From assembly GCF_007751715.1 (NCBI RefSeq), contig NZ_CP036292.1:992001-1056000 (forward strand): a stretch of DNA of 64,000 nt, read 5' to 3'. Under the pieces are notes generated by a model. It was not told the DNA's origin, ran no database searches, and saw only the letters and a list, made by a program, of their open reading frames with translations. A program made the translations under genes and the position numbers. Origin of the DNA: Rosistilla oblonga. Its GTDB lineage: Bacteria; Planctomycetota; Planctomycetia; Pirellulales; Pirellulaceae. Each line of letters begins with the position of its first letter. Positions within the stretch are counted from its first letter, which is position 1. Of this stretch, positions 9,605 through 18,100 are shown in pieces.

Positions 9605-9665
9605 GTCGCCTTTCGCTCCGCGAAAGTGGGGTTGCTGATCGCACTTTCGCGGAGCGAAAGGCGAC
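9605..9665. repeat. Perfect 23-bp inverted repeat (family B: TTTCGCGGAGCGAAAGGCGAC)
   Basis: Arms 9605-9627 and 9643-9665 are exact reverse complements over 23 nt, with a 15-nt loop. The same core returns at 44647-44668 and, with one change, at 44722-44742, so this is a dispersed element. Here it interrupts the xseB-ispA gap of an otherwise tight operon, where the RNA hairpin could affect mRNA stability or read-through; that role is inferred. Confidence 0.85.
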
Positions 9666-9691
9666 AAACCTAATCGTTCAAAAACTCGGTG

Positions 9692-10075
9692 CTAAAAAAG
9701 GTTGGCATTGTCGTCGGTTGATTTTTTGGATGCAGCGGCGCCGCGTCGGCGGCCGCGCCCTTGTTGCTTCTCTTCGAGCGTCATCTCCGATTCATCGAAC
9801 GGTTCGGTGATCGGGTTGCCTTCTTTGTCGAAGCCGGTCAATCGTTCGATCCGCCGTTCGAAGCTGTTCAGCAGTTCTTGGCAATGTCGGATCGTGCGGA
9901 CGCCCACTTCGTAGGCTTGCAGCGATTCTTCGAGCGTCAGGTCTCCACTCTCCAAATCGCGGACGATCTGCTGGGTCTTCGACAGCCCCTCTTCGAATTG
10001 CAGCGGCGGTGTGTCGTCGTTGCTGTTATCGGAGGCGGTTTCGCTGGTCTTGGTTCGAGCCGACTTTTTCTTCAT
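9692..10075 (-). CDS. xseB: Exodeoxyribonuclease VII small subunit
   Basis: Small subunit of the exonuclease VII complex, which degrades single-stranded DNA together with XseA; xseA is not in this window. The family core is 'QFEEGLSKTQQIVRDLESGD' followed by 'LTLEESLQAYEVGVRTIRHC' and 'LNSFERRIERL'. At 127 residues it is longer than the usual 75-85: a polar N-terminal extension of about 25 residues and a basic Arg/Gly-rich C-terminal tail ('GRGRRRGAAASKK') are added. It is first in the xseB-ispA-dxs cluster. Confidence 0.93.
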   Translation of the reverse strand: MKKKSARTKTSETASDNSNDDTPPLQFEEGLSKTQQIVRDLESGDLTLEESLQAYEVGVRTIRHCQELLNSFERRIERLTGFDKEGNPITEPFDESEMTLEEKQQGRGRRRGAAASKKSTDDNANLF

Positions 10076-10181
10076 GACGCTGCGTTGGGTAGTCTTCGCT
10101 TCAAGGTCCGGCGGGCAAGGCTGTGGTTGCCAGTTGCCGTCGGGACTATTGGGGAGAGTCGTTTCGTTTTACACCGACCGA

Positions 10182-11321
10182 TTATTTGAAGTCGGCGAGG
10201 TCGCGATCGTACAGACGATAGGTCTTGGTGATCTGAGCTCCGCCCCGTTCGATCGAGGCACGCGACAGTTGATTGCTCTCGAGCACCCAAGAGAGTTCGC
10301 CTTCGGTCAGCCCGAACTTTAGGGCGTCGGGCAAGATCCGATAGATCGTCACAACGCCCAGTCCCCAGCGTTGGTATTCGGGCAGGACGTTGGTGCTGAG
10401 CAGGCGGGCGCGTTTTAAGTGGCGGCGTCCCAATAGTAGGCGCAGCCAGCCGAAGGGGAACAGTTTGCCATCGATCTTTTTAATCAGCGGGTTGTAATCG
10501 AGCAGCCCAAAGCAGGCGCCGATCGGTTTGCCTTTGATCGATGCGATGCTGGTCATCTCGGGCGTCACCAGCATCCGCAGCTGCTTGCTCTGGTGGTCGA
10601 TCTCCGCTTCGGACAACGGGACGTAGCCCCAAGTGTTGACGAGCGATTTGTTGTAGATATCCAAGAACAAGCGGACGTCGCTCATGAAGTTCTTGCGGCT
10701 CAGTGGACGCGTTTCAACTTCAAATCGGCGAGCGACCTCTTCGACGACAAATTTAAGTTTGGGGTCGAGGTTGTCGAGCATCGATAGCTCGACATCGTAC
10801 GCATAGAGATCCTCTACTTTGGCGAGCCCAAACGATTCGACCAGCGCCGGATAGTAGGGCCGGTTGTAGGTCATCATAAAAGTAGGAGGTCGATCGAAGC
10901 CATCGATCAGCAGACCACACTCGTAGTTTAACGAGGGGTTCACCGGGCCGCGCATCGCGTCCATTCCCTTATCGGCCAACCATTTCGCAGCGGCTTCGAA
11001 CAGGCCGGTCGCCGCCTCTTGATCGTCTTCGCATTCGAAGAAACCGAAGAAGCCACGCTGCTCGTCGAATTGACGATTGTGAGCGTGGTTCACCAACGCT
11101 GCGATACGGCCGACGACCTTGTTACCGCGAGCTGCCAAGAAGGTTTGAATCTCGGCGTCTTGGTAGAATGGATGTGGCTTGAAATTCACCATCTCGCGTT
11201 GGTGCGAGCGGATCGGCGGAATCCAATTCTCGTCACCTCTATAGATTTGCCAGGGGAGAGATAGGAATTGCTTTTGATCTTTGCTCGATTGAACCGGCCA
11301 GATTTTCAATGTTTCAGTCAT
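10182..11321 (-). CDS. GNAT-like acyltransferase-fold protein, function unknown
   Basis: A 379-residue cytosolic protein from ATG 11321 (MTETLKIWPVQ); a GTG at 11348 would add nine residues. The N-terminal half contains 'PWQIYRGDENWIPPIRSHQR', 'FLAARGNKVVGRIAALVNHA' and 'FFGFFECEDDQEAATGLFEA', a pattern typical of a large GNAT-related family, and the C-terminal half has a second acetyltransferase-like part with 'STNVLPEYQRWGLGVVTIYR' and 'GELSWVLESNQLSRASIERG'. Members appear to have two tandem GNAT folds. Substrate not known. It is monocistronic, 106 bp upstream of xseB on the same strand. Confidence 0.75.
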   Translation of the reverse strand: MTETLKIWPVQSSKDQKQFLSLPWQIYRGDENWIPPIRSHQREMVNFKPHPFYQDAEIQTFLAARGNKVVGRIAALVNHAHNRQFDEQRGFFGFFECEDDQEAATGLFEAAAKWLADKGMDAMRGPVNPSLNYECGLLIDGFDRPPTFMMTYNRPYYPALVESFGLAKVEDLYAYDVELSMLDNLDPKLKFVVEEVARRFEVETRPLSRKNFMSDVRLFLDIYNKSLVNTWGYVPLSEAEIDHQSKQLRMLVTPEMTSIASIKGKPIGACFGLLDYNPLIKKIDGKLFPFGWLRLLLGRRHLKRARLLSTNVLPEYQRWGLGVVTIYRILPDALKFGLTEGELSWVLESNQLSRASIERGGAQITKTYRLYDRDLADFK

Positions 11322-11425
11322 TAATTTGCGATGTATGTTTACAGGCACACGTTAGGGGGTTGCCACGTGGAAAGTGGCAGGTTGTTCCCTATCGATCAGC
11401 GGCAACATAGTGGTTGTTGAAGGGC

Positions 11426-12451
11426 ATGAACGAATCTGTATTGGTGACTGGGGCGGCAGGTTTTATCGGATCACATCTCGTCGCAGATCTGGTGAAGCAG
11501 GGCCGACCCGTTCGGTGTCTCGTCCGAAAGACGTCGAATCGAAAGTGGTTGGATGGCTTGGACGTCGAAATGGTCGAAGCCGATTTGTCTGACGAAGCCC
11601 AGGTTTCAAAAGCTTTGGAAAACGTGGGTGCCGTCTATCATCTAGCCGGGGCAGTCGCGGGCACTCGCCAGCAACTCCAGCACGCTAATGTAACGTGTAC
11701 CCGAGGTTTGTTGCAGGGCTGTGCAAAAATGCCAAATCCAGTGCGGGTGGTTCATGTCAGCTCGCTGGCTGCCGCCGGCCCTTCGACGCGGCAGCGTCCA
11801 CGCCGCGCTACCGACCCGTGCCAGCCGGTCTCTCAGTACGGCCAGAGCAAGCTGGCTGGCGAGCAGGTGGCGTTGGAGTTCGCCGATCGATTGCCGATCA
11901 CGATCGTTCGCCCTGGAGCTGTCTTTGGCCCTCGCGATAGTGAGTTTGCTCGACTGTTTCGGTTGATTCGCTCGCTCCGGTGCAATGTTTTGCTAGGCCT
12001 GCACGATCCACCTGTCGGGATGGTGCACGTCGCCGACCTGGTGAAGCTGTTGGTCGAAGCGGAGATGCAGGGAACCTGTTTGCAGTCCCTAGCCGGACCG
12101 ATGCATTCGTATTCGGTCGAGGACGGCGTTTATTTTGGATCGGATCCAAACCCACTGTCATTTCGTGAGCTCGGTTTGAGGGTCCGCGGCATGCTGCAGC
12201 GGCCTCATGCTTGGACGATTCCGTTGCCCGTCACCGCGGTTCGACCGATTGCGTTGATGAGCCAGGTGGTCGCTCAGGTGAAGCAGCAGCGAATCACATT
12301 CAATCTCGACAAGTTACGCGAGGGGGCTCAGGACGCTTGGACCTGCGAGGTCAAGCGCGAGTTTGCCGAACTGAATTGGCGGCCGCGGCGTTCGATCGAC
12401 GAACGATTCCGCGAAACGATCCAATGGTACTTCGACAACCATTGGCTATGA
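11426..12451 (+). CDS. NAD-dependent epimerase/dehydratase (extended SDR)
   Basis: A 341-residue extended short-chain dehydrogenase/reductase. The cofactor-binding 'VTGAAGFIGSHL' lies near the N-terminus, 'VYHLAGAVAG' follows, and the catalytic 'YGQSK' (Tyr-x3-Lys) sits in 'VSQYGQSKLAGEQVALEF', with the Ser in 'VHVSSLAAAGPS'. 'ITIVRPGAVFGPRD' and 'GMVHVADLVKLLV' are family-typical. It probably acts on a nucleotide sugar or a sterol/flavonoid-like substrate; none can be named. ATG 11426 was chosen over two TTG codons just upstream because AAGGG lies immediately before it. The TrmH-family gene follows after 39 bp. Confidence 0.88.
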   Translation: MNESVLVTGAAGFIGSHLVADLVKQGRPVRCLVRKTSNRKWLDGLDVEMVEADLSDEAQVSKALENVGAVYHLAGAVAGTRQQLQHANVTCTRGLLQGCAKMPNPVRVVHVSSLAAAGPSTRQRPRRATDPCQPVSQYGQSKLAGEQVALEFADRLPITIVRPGAVFGPRDSEFARLFRLIRSLRCNVLLGLHDPPVGMVHVADLVKLLVEAEMQGTCLQSLAGPMHSYSVEDGVYFGSDPNPLSFRELGLRVRGMLQRPHAWTIPLPVTAVRPIALMSQVVAQVKQQRITFNLDKLREGAQDAWTCEVKREFAELNWRPRRSIDERFRETIQWYFDNHWL

Positions 12452-12490
12452 TGTGCGGATCTCCACGTTGCCCTCTCGATTGCGTCTAAA

Positions 12491-13312
12491 ATGCCACTGA
12501 CCATCACCAGCCGTTCGAATCCCCGCTACCGCGGATGGGTCCAATTGCGATCGCGGCGGGCGCGGAAGCGGAGCGGTGAGTTTTTGATCGACGGAGCGCG
12601 CGATACGCTTCGCGCGATCCAGTCGGGGATTTTGCCGCGCGAGATATTATGTTCGGCGGACTGCGATCTGGAGGCTGTCGCTGCCGAATCGGAACTTGGG
12701 CAAGTACTCGCTTGGGCCGAAGCTAACGATGCGCTGATTCGAGTTGCCTCCGCCCTGTTCCCCGCAGTCTGCTACGGTCAACGCGATTCGCACGTCGTCG
12801 CGGTCGCATCGGCTGCCAGTTCAGCGTCACTGGACGGGCTGTCGGTTCCGCAGGCTCCTTTGATTGTGATTCTCGATGGGATCGAAAAGCCGGGGAACGT
12901 GGGAGCGATCTACCGGACTGCTGATGCGGTTGGAGCTGACGCGGTGCTGCTGACCGGCACCACGACCGATCGGTTTAATCCCAACGCGATCCGATCGAGC
13001 GCGGGGACCGTGTTTGCGATGCCGACTGCGATCGGCGATCACGATGCGGTTGCGAAGTGGTTGGCGGATCGGAAGATCGAAGTCGCGTTGGCTCGCGTCG
13101 ATGGCGAGTGTTCCTATTGGGATCTTCCGCTGACCGAAGCGATAGCTATCGTCTTTGGCAACGAAGCCGAGGGTTTGGGAACACAGTGGGAGCGGGCGCC
13201 GCACGAGGCGTTTCGGATCCCGATGGCGGGGATCGCTGACAGTCTAAACGTGTCGGTGAGTGCTGCGGTCGTCCTGTTTGAAGCGAAGCGGCAGAGGTTG
13301 AGCAACGTTTGA
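12491..13312 (+). CDS. TrmH/SpoU-family RNA 2'-O-methyltransferase
   Basis: SAM-dependent 2'-O-ribose methyltransferase of the SPOUT superfamily, acting on tRNA or rRNA. The 273-residue protein has an N-terminal substrate-binding part ('TSRSNPRYRGWVQLRSRRAR', 'GEFLIDGARDTLRAI') and the trefoil-knot catalytic domain with its three motifs: 'EKPGNVGAIYRTADAVGA' (motif 1), 'IVFGNEAEGLG' (motif 2) and 'IPMAGIADSLNVSVSAAVVL' (motif 3). The exact target nucleotide cannot be told apart from sequence (rlmB-, trmH- or tsnR-like). It lies 39 bp behind the epimerase gene and may share its transcript. Confidence 0.92.
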   Translation: MPLTITSRSNPRYRGWVQLRSRRARKRSGEFLIDGARDTLRAIQSGILPREILCSADCDLEAVAAESELGQVLAWAEANDALIRVASALFPAVCYGQRDSHVVAVASAASSASLDGLSVPQAPLIVILDGIEKPGNVGAIYRTADAVGADAVLLTGTTTDRFNPNAIRSSAGTVFAMPTAIGDHDAVAKWLADRKIEVALARVDGECSYWDLPLTEAIAIVFGNEAEGLGTQWERAPHEAFRIPMAGIADSLNVSVSAAVVLFEAKRQRLSNV

Positions 13313-13578
13313 TCCCCGTTTCGGGGGCTCGAATTGAGAAGCGTGCGTTCTAGGTAACCCTGTCAAAGTTTACCGGCAACGCCGCGTTGCTAGCACTCTA
13401 ATAATCCGCAAAACAAGCGATACATTCGTTACAGCTTGCAAGATTATTGAATTCGGGCCAATGCATCTCCCGATACCATTCGTGACGATCATTGCAGCCC
13501 GCTTGTAATGGTCGATTTCGAGGCGACTGCCAGGGGGGCGGTCGATGTCGAACTCACGACCTCATTGGACAGTCAATC

Positions 13579-15162
13579 ATGCGTTGGCCACAACGACGAT
13601 GCCTTGCCAGGCATCTGCGGCGTGCTGCCCTTGTGTCGCTCATCACAGCGACCAGCAATGGCTTCAGCACCGCCGATCAGCCGCAAGCCAAACTTGCTCC
13701 TGTGCAACAGAATCAGTACGCGACGCCAGCGCTGAGCGAAGAGGTCCGAGGGCCGATTTCCAAGCCGCGTATCATCGCTTACACCGCGGCCGAGCAGGTA
13801 GGGGAAGACGCATCGAATCGCCGCAGCGTGCGATTGATCGATAGCCAAGTTCAGCACAATCCGCTGGCGGTCATTCAAACAGCCGCTCCCGATTCGACGT
13901 CGACACTGGAATTCCGCACACCAGCCGCCACTGTGGTTCCTAAATCGAGTGGCGATATGCCCTCGATCTCGAGGCTGAATCTGCGTTCGAAGGCGTTGAA
14001 AGAACTTCCAACAGCCGAAACTCGCAGTCTGTTGACGATCGTTCCGCCGCCGAGCCATGCGCCGGTTGAAGAGGAGGCGGGGATTTCGTTCAGCATCTCG
14101 GATGAATCGCTTTCGATCCCCGAACTCGCACCAGAAACCGCTCCCGTCGAATTGGTTCGACCGGGCCGAGCGGCGATCGTCGAAGTCGTCGATTCTCCGA
14201 TAAGTCCCCCGGCAGTTGTGTCGGTTGTTGAATCCGAAGAATCGGCAGAGCAAGAGCCCATTGCCAAGAAGCCCGAGCCAGCGGTGGAAACCGAAGTCTC
14301 TCCGAGTGGTCAGACTTGGAAGATGCCTAAAATCAGTCCACTGGTTTCCGCCGATCGGGGCAATCCGCTGGCAGAACGCAAGCTGAGCTCGAGCGGGGCG
14401 GCCGAAACTGCGTCGCGGCATGCAGCACCACAAGGTGTCGTGAGCACCGCTCCTGCTGGGCTCGCTCCCAAACCGCTAGCTCAACACAGTGGGCATCGTC
14501 GCATCGCAGAGTTGCCCGAAGCTGGCTCGGCCGAAGAGGTTGCTACGCCTGCGGATAAATCGGTTGCGATGTCGCTGGAATCAATTCCGGCTCCAGCGCT
14601 CGTCAAAGAATCCAAGGTTGTCGTCGATGTGCCGCAGCCTATTGCCAAGCCCAAGTCGAAGCCGGTGGTGGATCCCGCAGTCGTCGCGATTAAGTCGACG
14701 ATGGATCCTGCTGCCAGCCTTGTCGCGCGTTCGCAGTTTGTTGTCAGCGTCGCCGAGAGCCGCGTGTTGTTTGCCGGGGACCGGATCGTCCGGGTGTCGG
14801 TCGAGCATCCCGATGTGTGTAACGCTGTGACGACGGGCAAAGAGAGCGTGATGGTCGTGGGCCGCAAATTGGGCCGCACGCGAGTCGCGATTTGGACCGA
14901 GAGCACGCCCAACTTAGAACCCGATTTGTACGTGATCCAAGTGGATGGCGAACAAGGTGAATCCGAGGACCAGCAACTGGCGGGGAAGATGAGCGCGACG
15001 GTGACGTCGATGTTCTCCGATGCCCAGGTCACGGTCCAAGTTGTCGAAGACGGGTTTGTGGTATCGGGAACTGCGGAAACGGAAACGCAAGCAAGAAAGA
15101 TCATGCAGGTCGTACGCTCAGCGTGTTTACGCCGTGTGCGAGATGAGATCGTTGTACGTTAG
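13579..15162 (+). CDS. Exported protein with pilus-assembly N-terminal (secretin-associated) and BON-like C-terminal region
   Basis: A 527-residue protein from ATG 13579, chosen because a basic N-terminus and hydrophobic stretch (MRWPQRRCLARHLRRAALVS) follow; the frame is open 87 nt further upstream. The middle (about residues 30-370) is low-complexity and rich in P, A, S and E. The C-terminal 150 residues contain 'LFAGDRIVRVSVEHPDVCNA' and 'VMVVGRKLGRTRVAIW', the pattern of the pilus/secretin N-terminal domain of type II/III secretins, then a BON-like 'VTVQVVEDGFVVSGTAETET'. No secretin barrel is attached. It probably acts in the periplasm as an accessory to an export or pilus system elsewhere. 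A barrel gene follows after 70 bp. Confidence 0.65.
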   Translation: MRWPQRRCLARHLRRAALVSLITATSNGFSTADQPQAKLAPVQQNQYATPALSEEVRGPISKPRIIAYTAAEQVGEDASNRRSVRLIDSQVQHNPLAVIQTAAPDSTSTLEFRTPAATVVPKSSGDMPSISRLNLRSKALKELPTAETRSLLTIVPPPSHAPVEEEAGISFSISDESLSIPELAPETAPVELVRPGRAAIVEVVDSPISPPAVVSVVESEESAEQEPIAKKPEPAVETEVSPSGQTWKMPKISPLVSADRGNPLAERKLSSSGAAETASRHAAPQGVVSTAPAGLAPKPLAQHSGHRRIAELPEAGSAEEVATPADKSVAMSLESIPAPALVKESKVVVDVPQPIAKPKSKPVVDPAVVAIKSTMDPAASLVARSQFVVSVAESRVLFAGDRIVRVSVEHPDVCNAVTTGKESVMVVGRKLGRTRVAIWTESTPNLEPDLYVIQVDGEQGESEDQQLAGKMSATVTSMFSDAQVTVQVVEDGFVVSGTAETETQARKIMQVVRSACLRRVRDEIVVR

Positions 15163-15232
15163 TCCTGGGTTTGAAATTTAAGGTTTCGAGAGACCTTGAT
15201 CTCTCACGGAAGTAAACCTTCGAGGCAGAGAA

Positions 15233-16450
15233 ATGAAGAAGTGTGATATGACACAACCGCGAACTCTCCGGTTGCCCCCAAGGGCAGCGTGCAACGCAAC
15301 CTTTGTAGTGGCGATCCTGCTAGCAGGAACCGCATCTGCGCAGGGGTGGCCATTCAACGACGCCCCCGAACCGGTTGGATTTGGAATCCTGCAGACTGCA
15401 AATCAAGCTGCAGTTGGTCAACCCGATCACGGCGGCAGCGGCGTGATCATGTCGGCCGAAGCATTGGAACTGGGCCCCGGCGAAGAGGTTATCGGTGGCG
15501 ATCCGATCCTACGACAATCGGGGATCATTCGCCAACCTGCTGGCGGCGGCGTCTCGGGCGGATCCCATCTACCGCTGAATCAATCGGGGCACGGCGCCCA
15601 TCGCCGCCCACGTGGCCGAACACACTTCGGACCCAACGACTGCTATGACTGTGCTTGGGGCTGTCCCGACGGTTGTGCTCCAGCATTTTACGGCAGCTTC
15701 GACGGACTTTATTTCACTCAAGGTGATATGGATTCCGCGAACTACAGCAGCAACCCTTTCGGATTTGTCGGCGACGACTACCAGCCCGGCGTGCGTTTCA
15801 CCGTTGGCCGAATGTTTAATTGCTCCGATGGGTTTGAAACGACTTTCACTGGTCTGCTGGAATGGGAATATGGTGGCAACGATTTAGTGACCACCGCCAA
15901 TGAACGCCAAGACTTCAAAACTCGATTCAACAGTATTGAGTTTAACCATCGACAATGGGGCTGGGATGTGATCTCGACCGTCGCAGGTGTTCGCGTCATT
16001 CGTTACGAAGAGCGATTTGATATGACATCCGATGATCCCCTTAACAGAACTCTTGGACGGGCATACCAGCATGACATCGATAACACGATGGTCGGTGCTC
16101 AGTTGGGGCTCGATCTGATGTATCCGGTGATGAAACGGCTGATGGTTGGAAGCCGTATTCGCGGCGGACTCTATGCTAACTTTACCGATACTGACATCGG
16201 CCTAATCAACTTTTCGGATGTTCGCTTTGCAAGTTCTGCAGATCACACCGACATTTCAGGCTTGATCGAATACGGCATCTCGGCCGACTACCACTTCACC
16301 AACTTCCTCTCCGCCAAGATTGGCTACGAGTTCTGGTACTTGATGAACGTCAGTACGGTTGCTGCGAATCAGTCGGCAGCATTTGTTTCCGGCGAAACCG
16401 ACGAGGTCGGATTCCACGGTGCGACAGCTTCGGTCGAAGTTCTGTTCTAA
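15233..16450 (+). CDS. BBP7-like outer-membrane beta-barrel protein
   Basis: A 405-residue protein with a signal peptide ending at 'GTASA' before QGWPF. A Gly/Pro/His-rich linker (about residues 37-130) leads to a Cys-rich patch 'CYDCAWGCPDGCAP' and then a barrel that opens with 'FYGSFDGLYFTQGDMDSANY' and ends in 'EVLF', an outer-membrane C-terminus. This matches the BBP7 family of planctomycete barrels. Ligand and role unknown. A GAGG site lies a few nt before the ATG. Two in-frame ATGs (15233 and 15248) are possible starts. It follows the pilus-N/BON-like gene by 70 bp and is probably co-transcribed with it, ending at the hairpin at 16495. Confidence 0.72.
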   Translation: MKKCDMTQPRTLRLPPRAACNATFVVAILLAGTASAQGWPFNDAPEPVGFGILQTANQAAVGQPDHGGSGVIMSAEALELGPGEEVIGGDPILRQSGIIRQPAGGGVSGGSHLPLNQSGHGAHRRPRGRTHFGPNDCYDCAWGCPDGCAPAFYGSFDGLYFTQGDMDSANYSSNPFGFVGDDYQPGVRFTVGRMFNCSDGFETTFTGLLEWEYGGNDLVTTANERQDFKTRFNSIEFNHRQWGWDVISTVAGVRVIRYEERFDMTSDDPLNRTLGRAYQHDIDNTMVGAQLGLDLMYPVMKRLMVGSRIRGGLYANFTDTDIGLINFSDVRFASSADHTDISGLIEYGISADYHFTNFLSAKIGYEFWYLMNVSTVAANQSAAFVSGETDEVGFHGATASVEVLF

Positions 16451-16494
16451 GCGAAGCCGCGGTCTCGACCGCAGCATCGAATCGAAACGACGCG

Positions 16495-16535
16495 CACGCT
16501 TGCAAGCTCTCTGCCCTTGCAAGCGTGTTTGCGTT
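16495..16535 (+). terminator. Intrinsic terminator-like hairpin
   Basis: A 12-bp perfect stem (16495-16506 with 16516-16527, arm CACGCTTGCAAG) with a 9-nt loop lies 44 bp beyond the stop of the BBP7-like gene. It is followed by a weak T-rich stretch (TTTGCGTTTGT), so it is plausible but not a textbook terminator. Confidence 0.6.
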
Positions 16536-16622
16536 TGTACCCATCGCTTAAGGCGGATCTCGCCCCGAGCCAGCCGAACAGCCAGCCCAAATCACTAGGC
16601 AAACTCTCGCGTCACAGAAATC

Positions 16623-16817
16623 GGCAACCCGATGCGTGAGCGAGTGATTCGCATGGTTTCTCTTTCACGCGTCGGGTTGCCAGCAATCCTCCGACACAAA
16701 CCGTGATTTCCCGTAGTGCTAAACCGGGGCAAATCACTGTTTCAATTTGAGCTATCAGCCGCCATGCGCAAGCGTAAGGTTGTCCAAGGGAACCGGACGC
16801 TAACGCGTGGCGGCTAA
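16623..16817. repeat. Two stacked inverted repeats (families C and D) upstream of the HtrA-like operon
   Basis: Family C has arms 16623-16639 and 16665-16681 (17 nt, one mismatch; core GGCAACCCGAYGCGTGA). Family D has arms 16755-16775 and 16797-16817 (21 nt, four mismatches; core ACGCTAACGCGTGGCGGCT). Both cores are of a kind that recurs in Rhodopirellula-type genomes (recollection, not searched). The rest of the 501-bp gap 16451-16951 holds no gene; the promoter of the downstream operon should lie between about 16820 and 16950. Confidence 0.7.
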
Positions 16818-16951
16818 TCTGGCTAGGCTCAAACAGTTAACAGCACTGGGTGGCAAATTCTCAGTGCAAGACATGTTTGTGATTTCAGCCTACAATGGAG
16901 CATCGGAACGACCTGCGTTCCCGTTGTTCAATACTGCTGGCTTAGCGAAAC

Positions 16952-18100
16952 ATGTCTATTATTGGGTTATTGCTGATTGCTGCGGGGCTCGGTCAAGTGA
17001 CCGTCGACCGCGTCGATGGGCAAAGGGTCTCGGGCGAATGGGTGGCGATCGACGAAAACGCGATCTCGATCCAGACCGCCGGTAAAACCGAACAGTTCCC
17101 GCTCGAATCGGTCGTCAAACTGCAACGCGACGCCGATTCATCGACTTCCCCCACCGCGGTCCGCGTCGGGCTGGCCGACGGCAGCCAATTGCTCACCCGC
17201 GACGTGAAGATGCAGGGCAAGTCGGTGGAGATCGATCTGCTGGGGGCCGCGGCCGACGACGCTCTGTTGAGTGTCCCCGTCTCGCAAGTCGCGTCGATCC
17301 GCTTCCGCCCTCCAGTCGCCAAAGCGATCAACGATCAATGGGAGCAGAAGCTGGGGGCCGACAAGCCGTCGGACACCTTGGTCGTGCGAGCGGGCAACGA
17401 TCAATTGGACGAAGTCGCCGGGACCGTGCTGGCGATCAACCGCGATGCGGTCTCGTTCGATCTTGGGGGCCAACAGGTCGAAGCTCCGCTGGATCGCTTG
17501 GAAGGGATCGTCTTCCGCAGCAGCGACGGCGACGCGGCACGCATTCAAGCTCAGATCACCGACGCCGGCGGATCGACTTGGTCCGCTAGCAAAATCACCG
17601 GCCAGGGGAAGACGCTGCAGCTGGAGACTCCCGCCGGCATCTCTCGCTCGATCCCCTTGGATCGGATTCACCAAATCGAATTCCGCGGCAACGTGCGAAT
17701 GCTGCGAGCCGCCGACGCGGCAAACGTCTCTTTCACCGCTGCGATCGGCGGGCTTTTGGATCCCGAATTTTCCAAGTCGATGTTTGGCCCGCGCGATGTC
17801 GCTGCGGGGATAGCGTTGTCGGCTGGTTCGGAACTGACGATCCGGTTGGGCGACGACGACCGCTTGTTCGAAACGATCGTCGAAACTCCCAACCGCTCCT
17901 TCGACGGCGGCGTCGTCCGTTTGGTGATCCAGTTGGACGATGATGCGGCGTTGGACAAGAAGCTGACGGCGGCGGAATTGCCCGAAGCGATCCAATTGGA
18001 TGTCGCGGGGAAACGACGGATGCAGATCCGCGTCGAATCGGGGCAGGATAGTTCGACCGGAGATGCTCTTCTGCTCAGGAAACCGAGGTTGCGAAAATGA
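16952..18100 (+). CDS. Secreted beta-domain-repeat protein, NPCBM-like C-terminus, first gene of the HtrA-like operon
   Basis: A 382-residue exported protein; a short signal peptide (MSIIGLLLIAAGLG) is followed by three or four related beta modules. Each has a form like 'VDGQRVSGEWVAIDENAISI' then 'FPLESVVKLQ'; others are 'LDEVAGTVLAINRDAVSFDL' with 'APLDRLEGIVF', and 'SIPLDRIHQIEFRGNVRML'. The last 150 residues resemble the NPCBM/NEW2-like galactose-binding fold used by planctomycetes in secreted proteins; this is a similarity by eye only. The stop overlaps the start of the next gene by 4 nt (ATGA), so translation is coupled to the HtrA-like protease. The module repeats suggest a binding or scaffold role in the same compartment. 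Confidence 0.6.
   Translation: MSIIGLLLIAAGLGQVTVDRVDGQRVSGEWVAIDENAISIQTAGKTEQFPLESVVKLQRDADSSTSPTAVRVGLADGSQLLTRDVKMQGKSVEIDLLGAAADDALLSVPVSQVASIRFRPPVAKAINDQWEQKLGADKPSDTLVVRAGNDQLDEVAGTVLAINRDAVSFDLGGQQVEAPLDRLEGIVFRSSDGDAARIQAQITDAGGSTWSASKITGQGKTLQLETPAGISRSIPLDRIHQIEFRGNVRMLRAADAANVSFTAAIGGLLDPEFSKSMFGPRDVAAGIALSAGSELTIRLGDDDRLFETIVETPNRSFDGGVVRLVIQLDDDAALDKKLTAAELPEAIQLDVAGKRRMQIRVESGQDSSTGDALLLRKPRLRK

Noticed and set aside
9482-9667. Small minus-strand frame beginning MSPFAPRKCDQQ
   Set aside because: It is a translation of the family B palindrome; such frames arise wherever that repeat occurs.
12505-12530. tRNA T-loop-like GTTCGAATCC
   Set aside because: It lies inside the TrmH-family coding sequence at its N-terminus, and no acceptor or anticodon arms can be formed around it.
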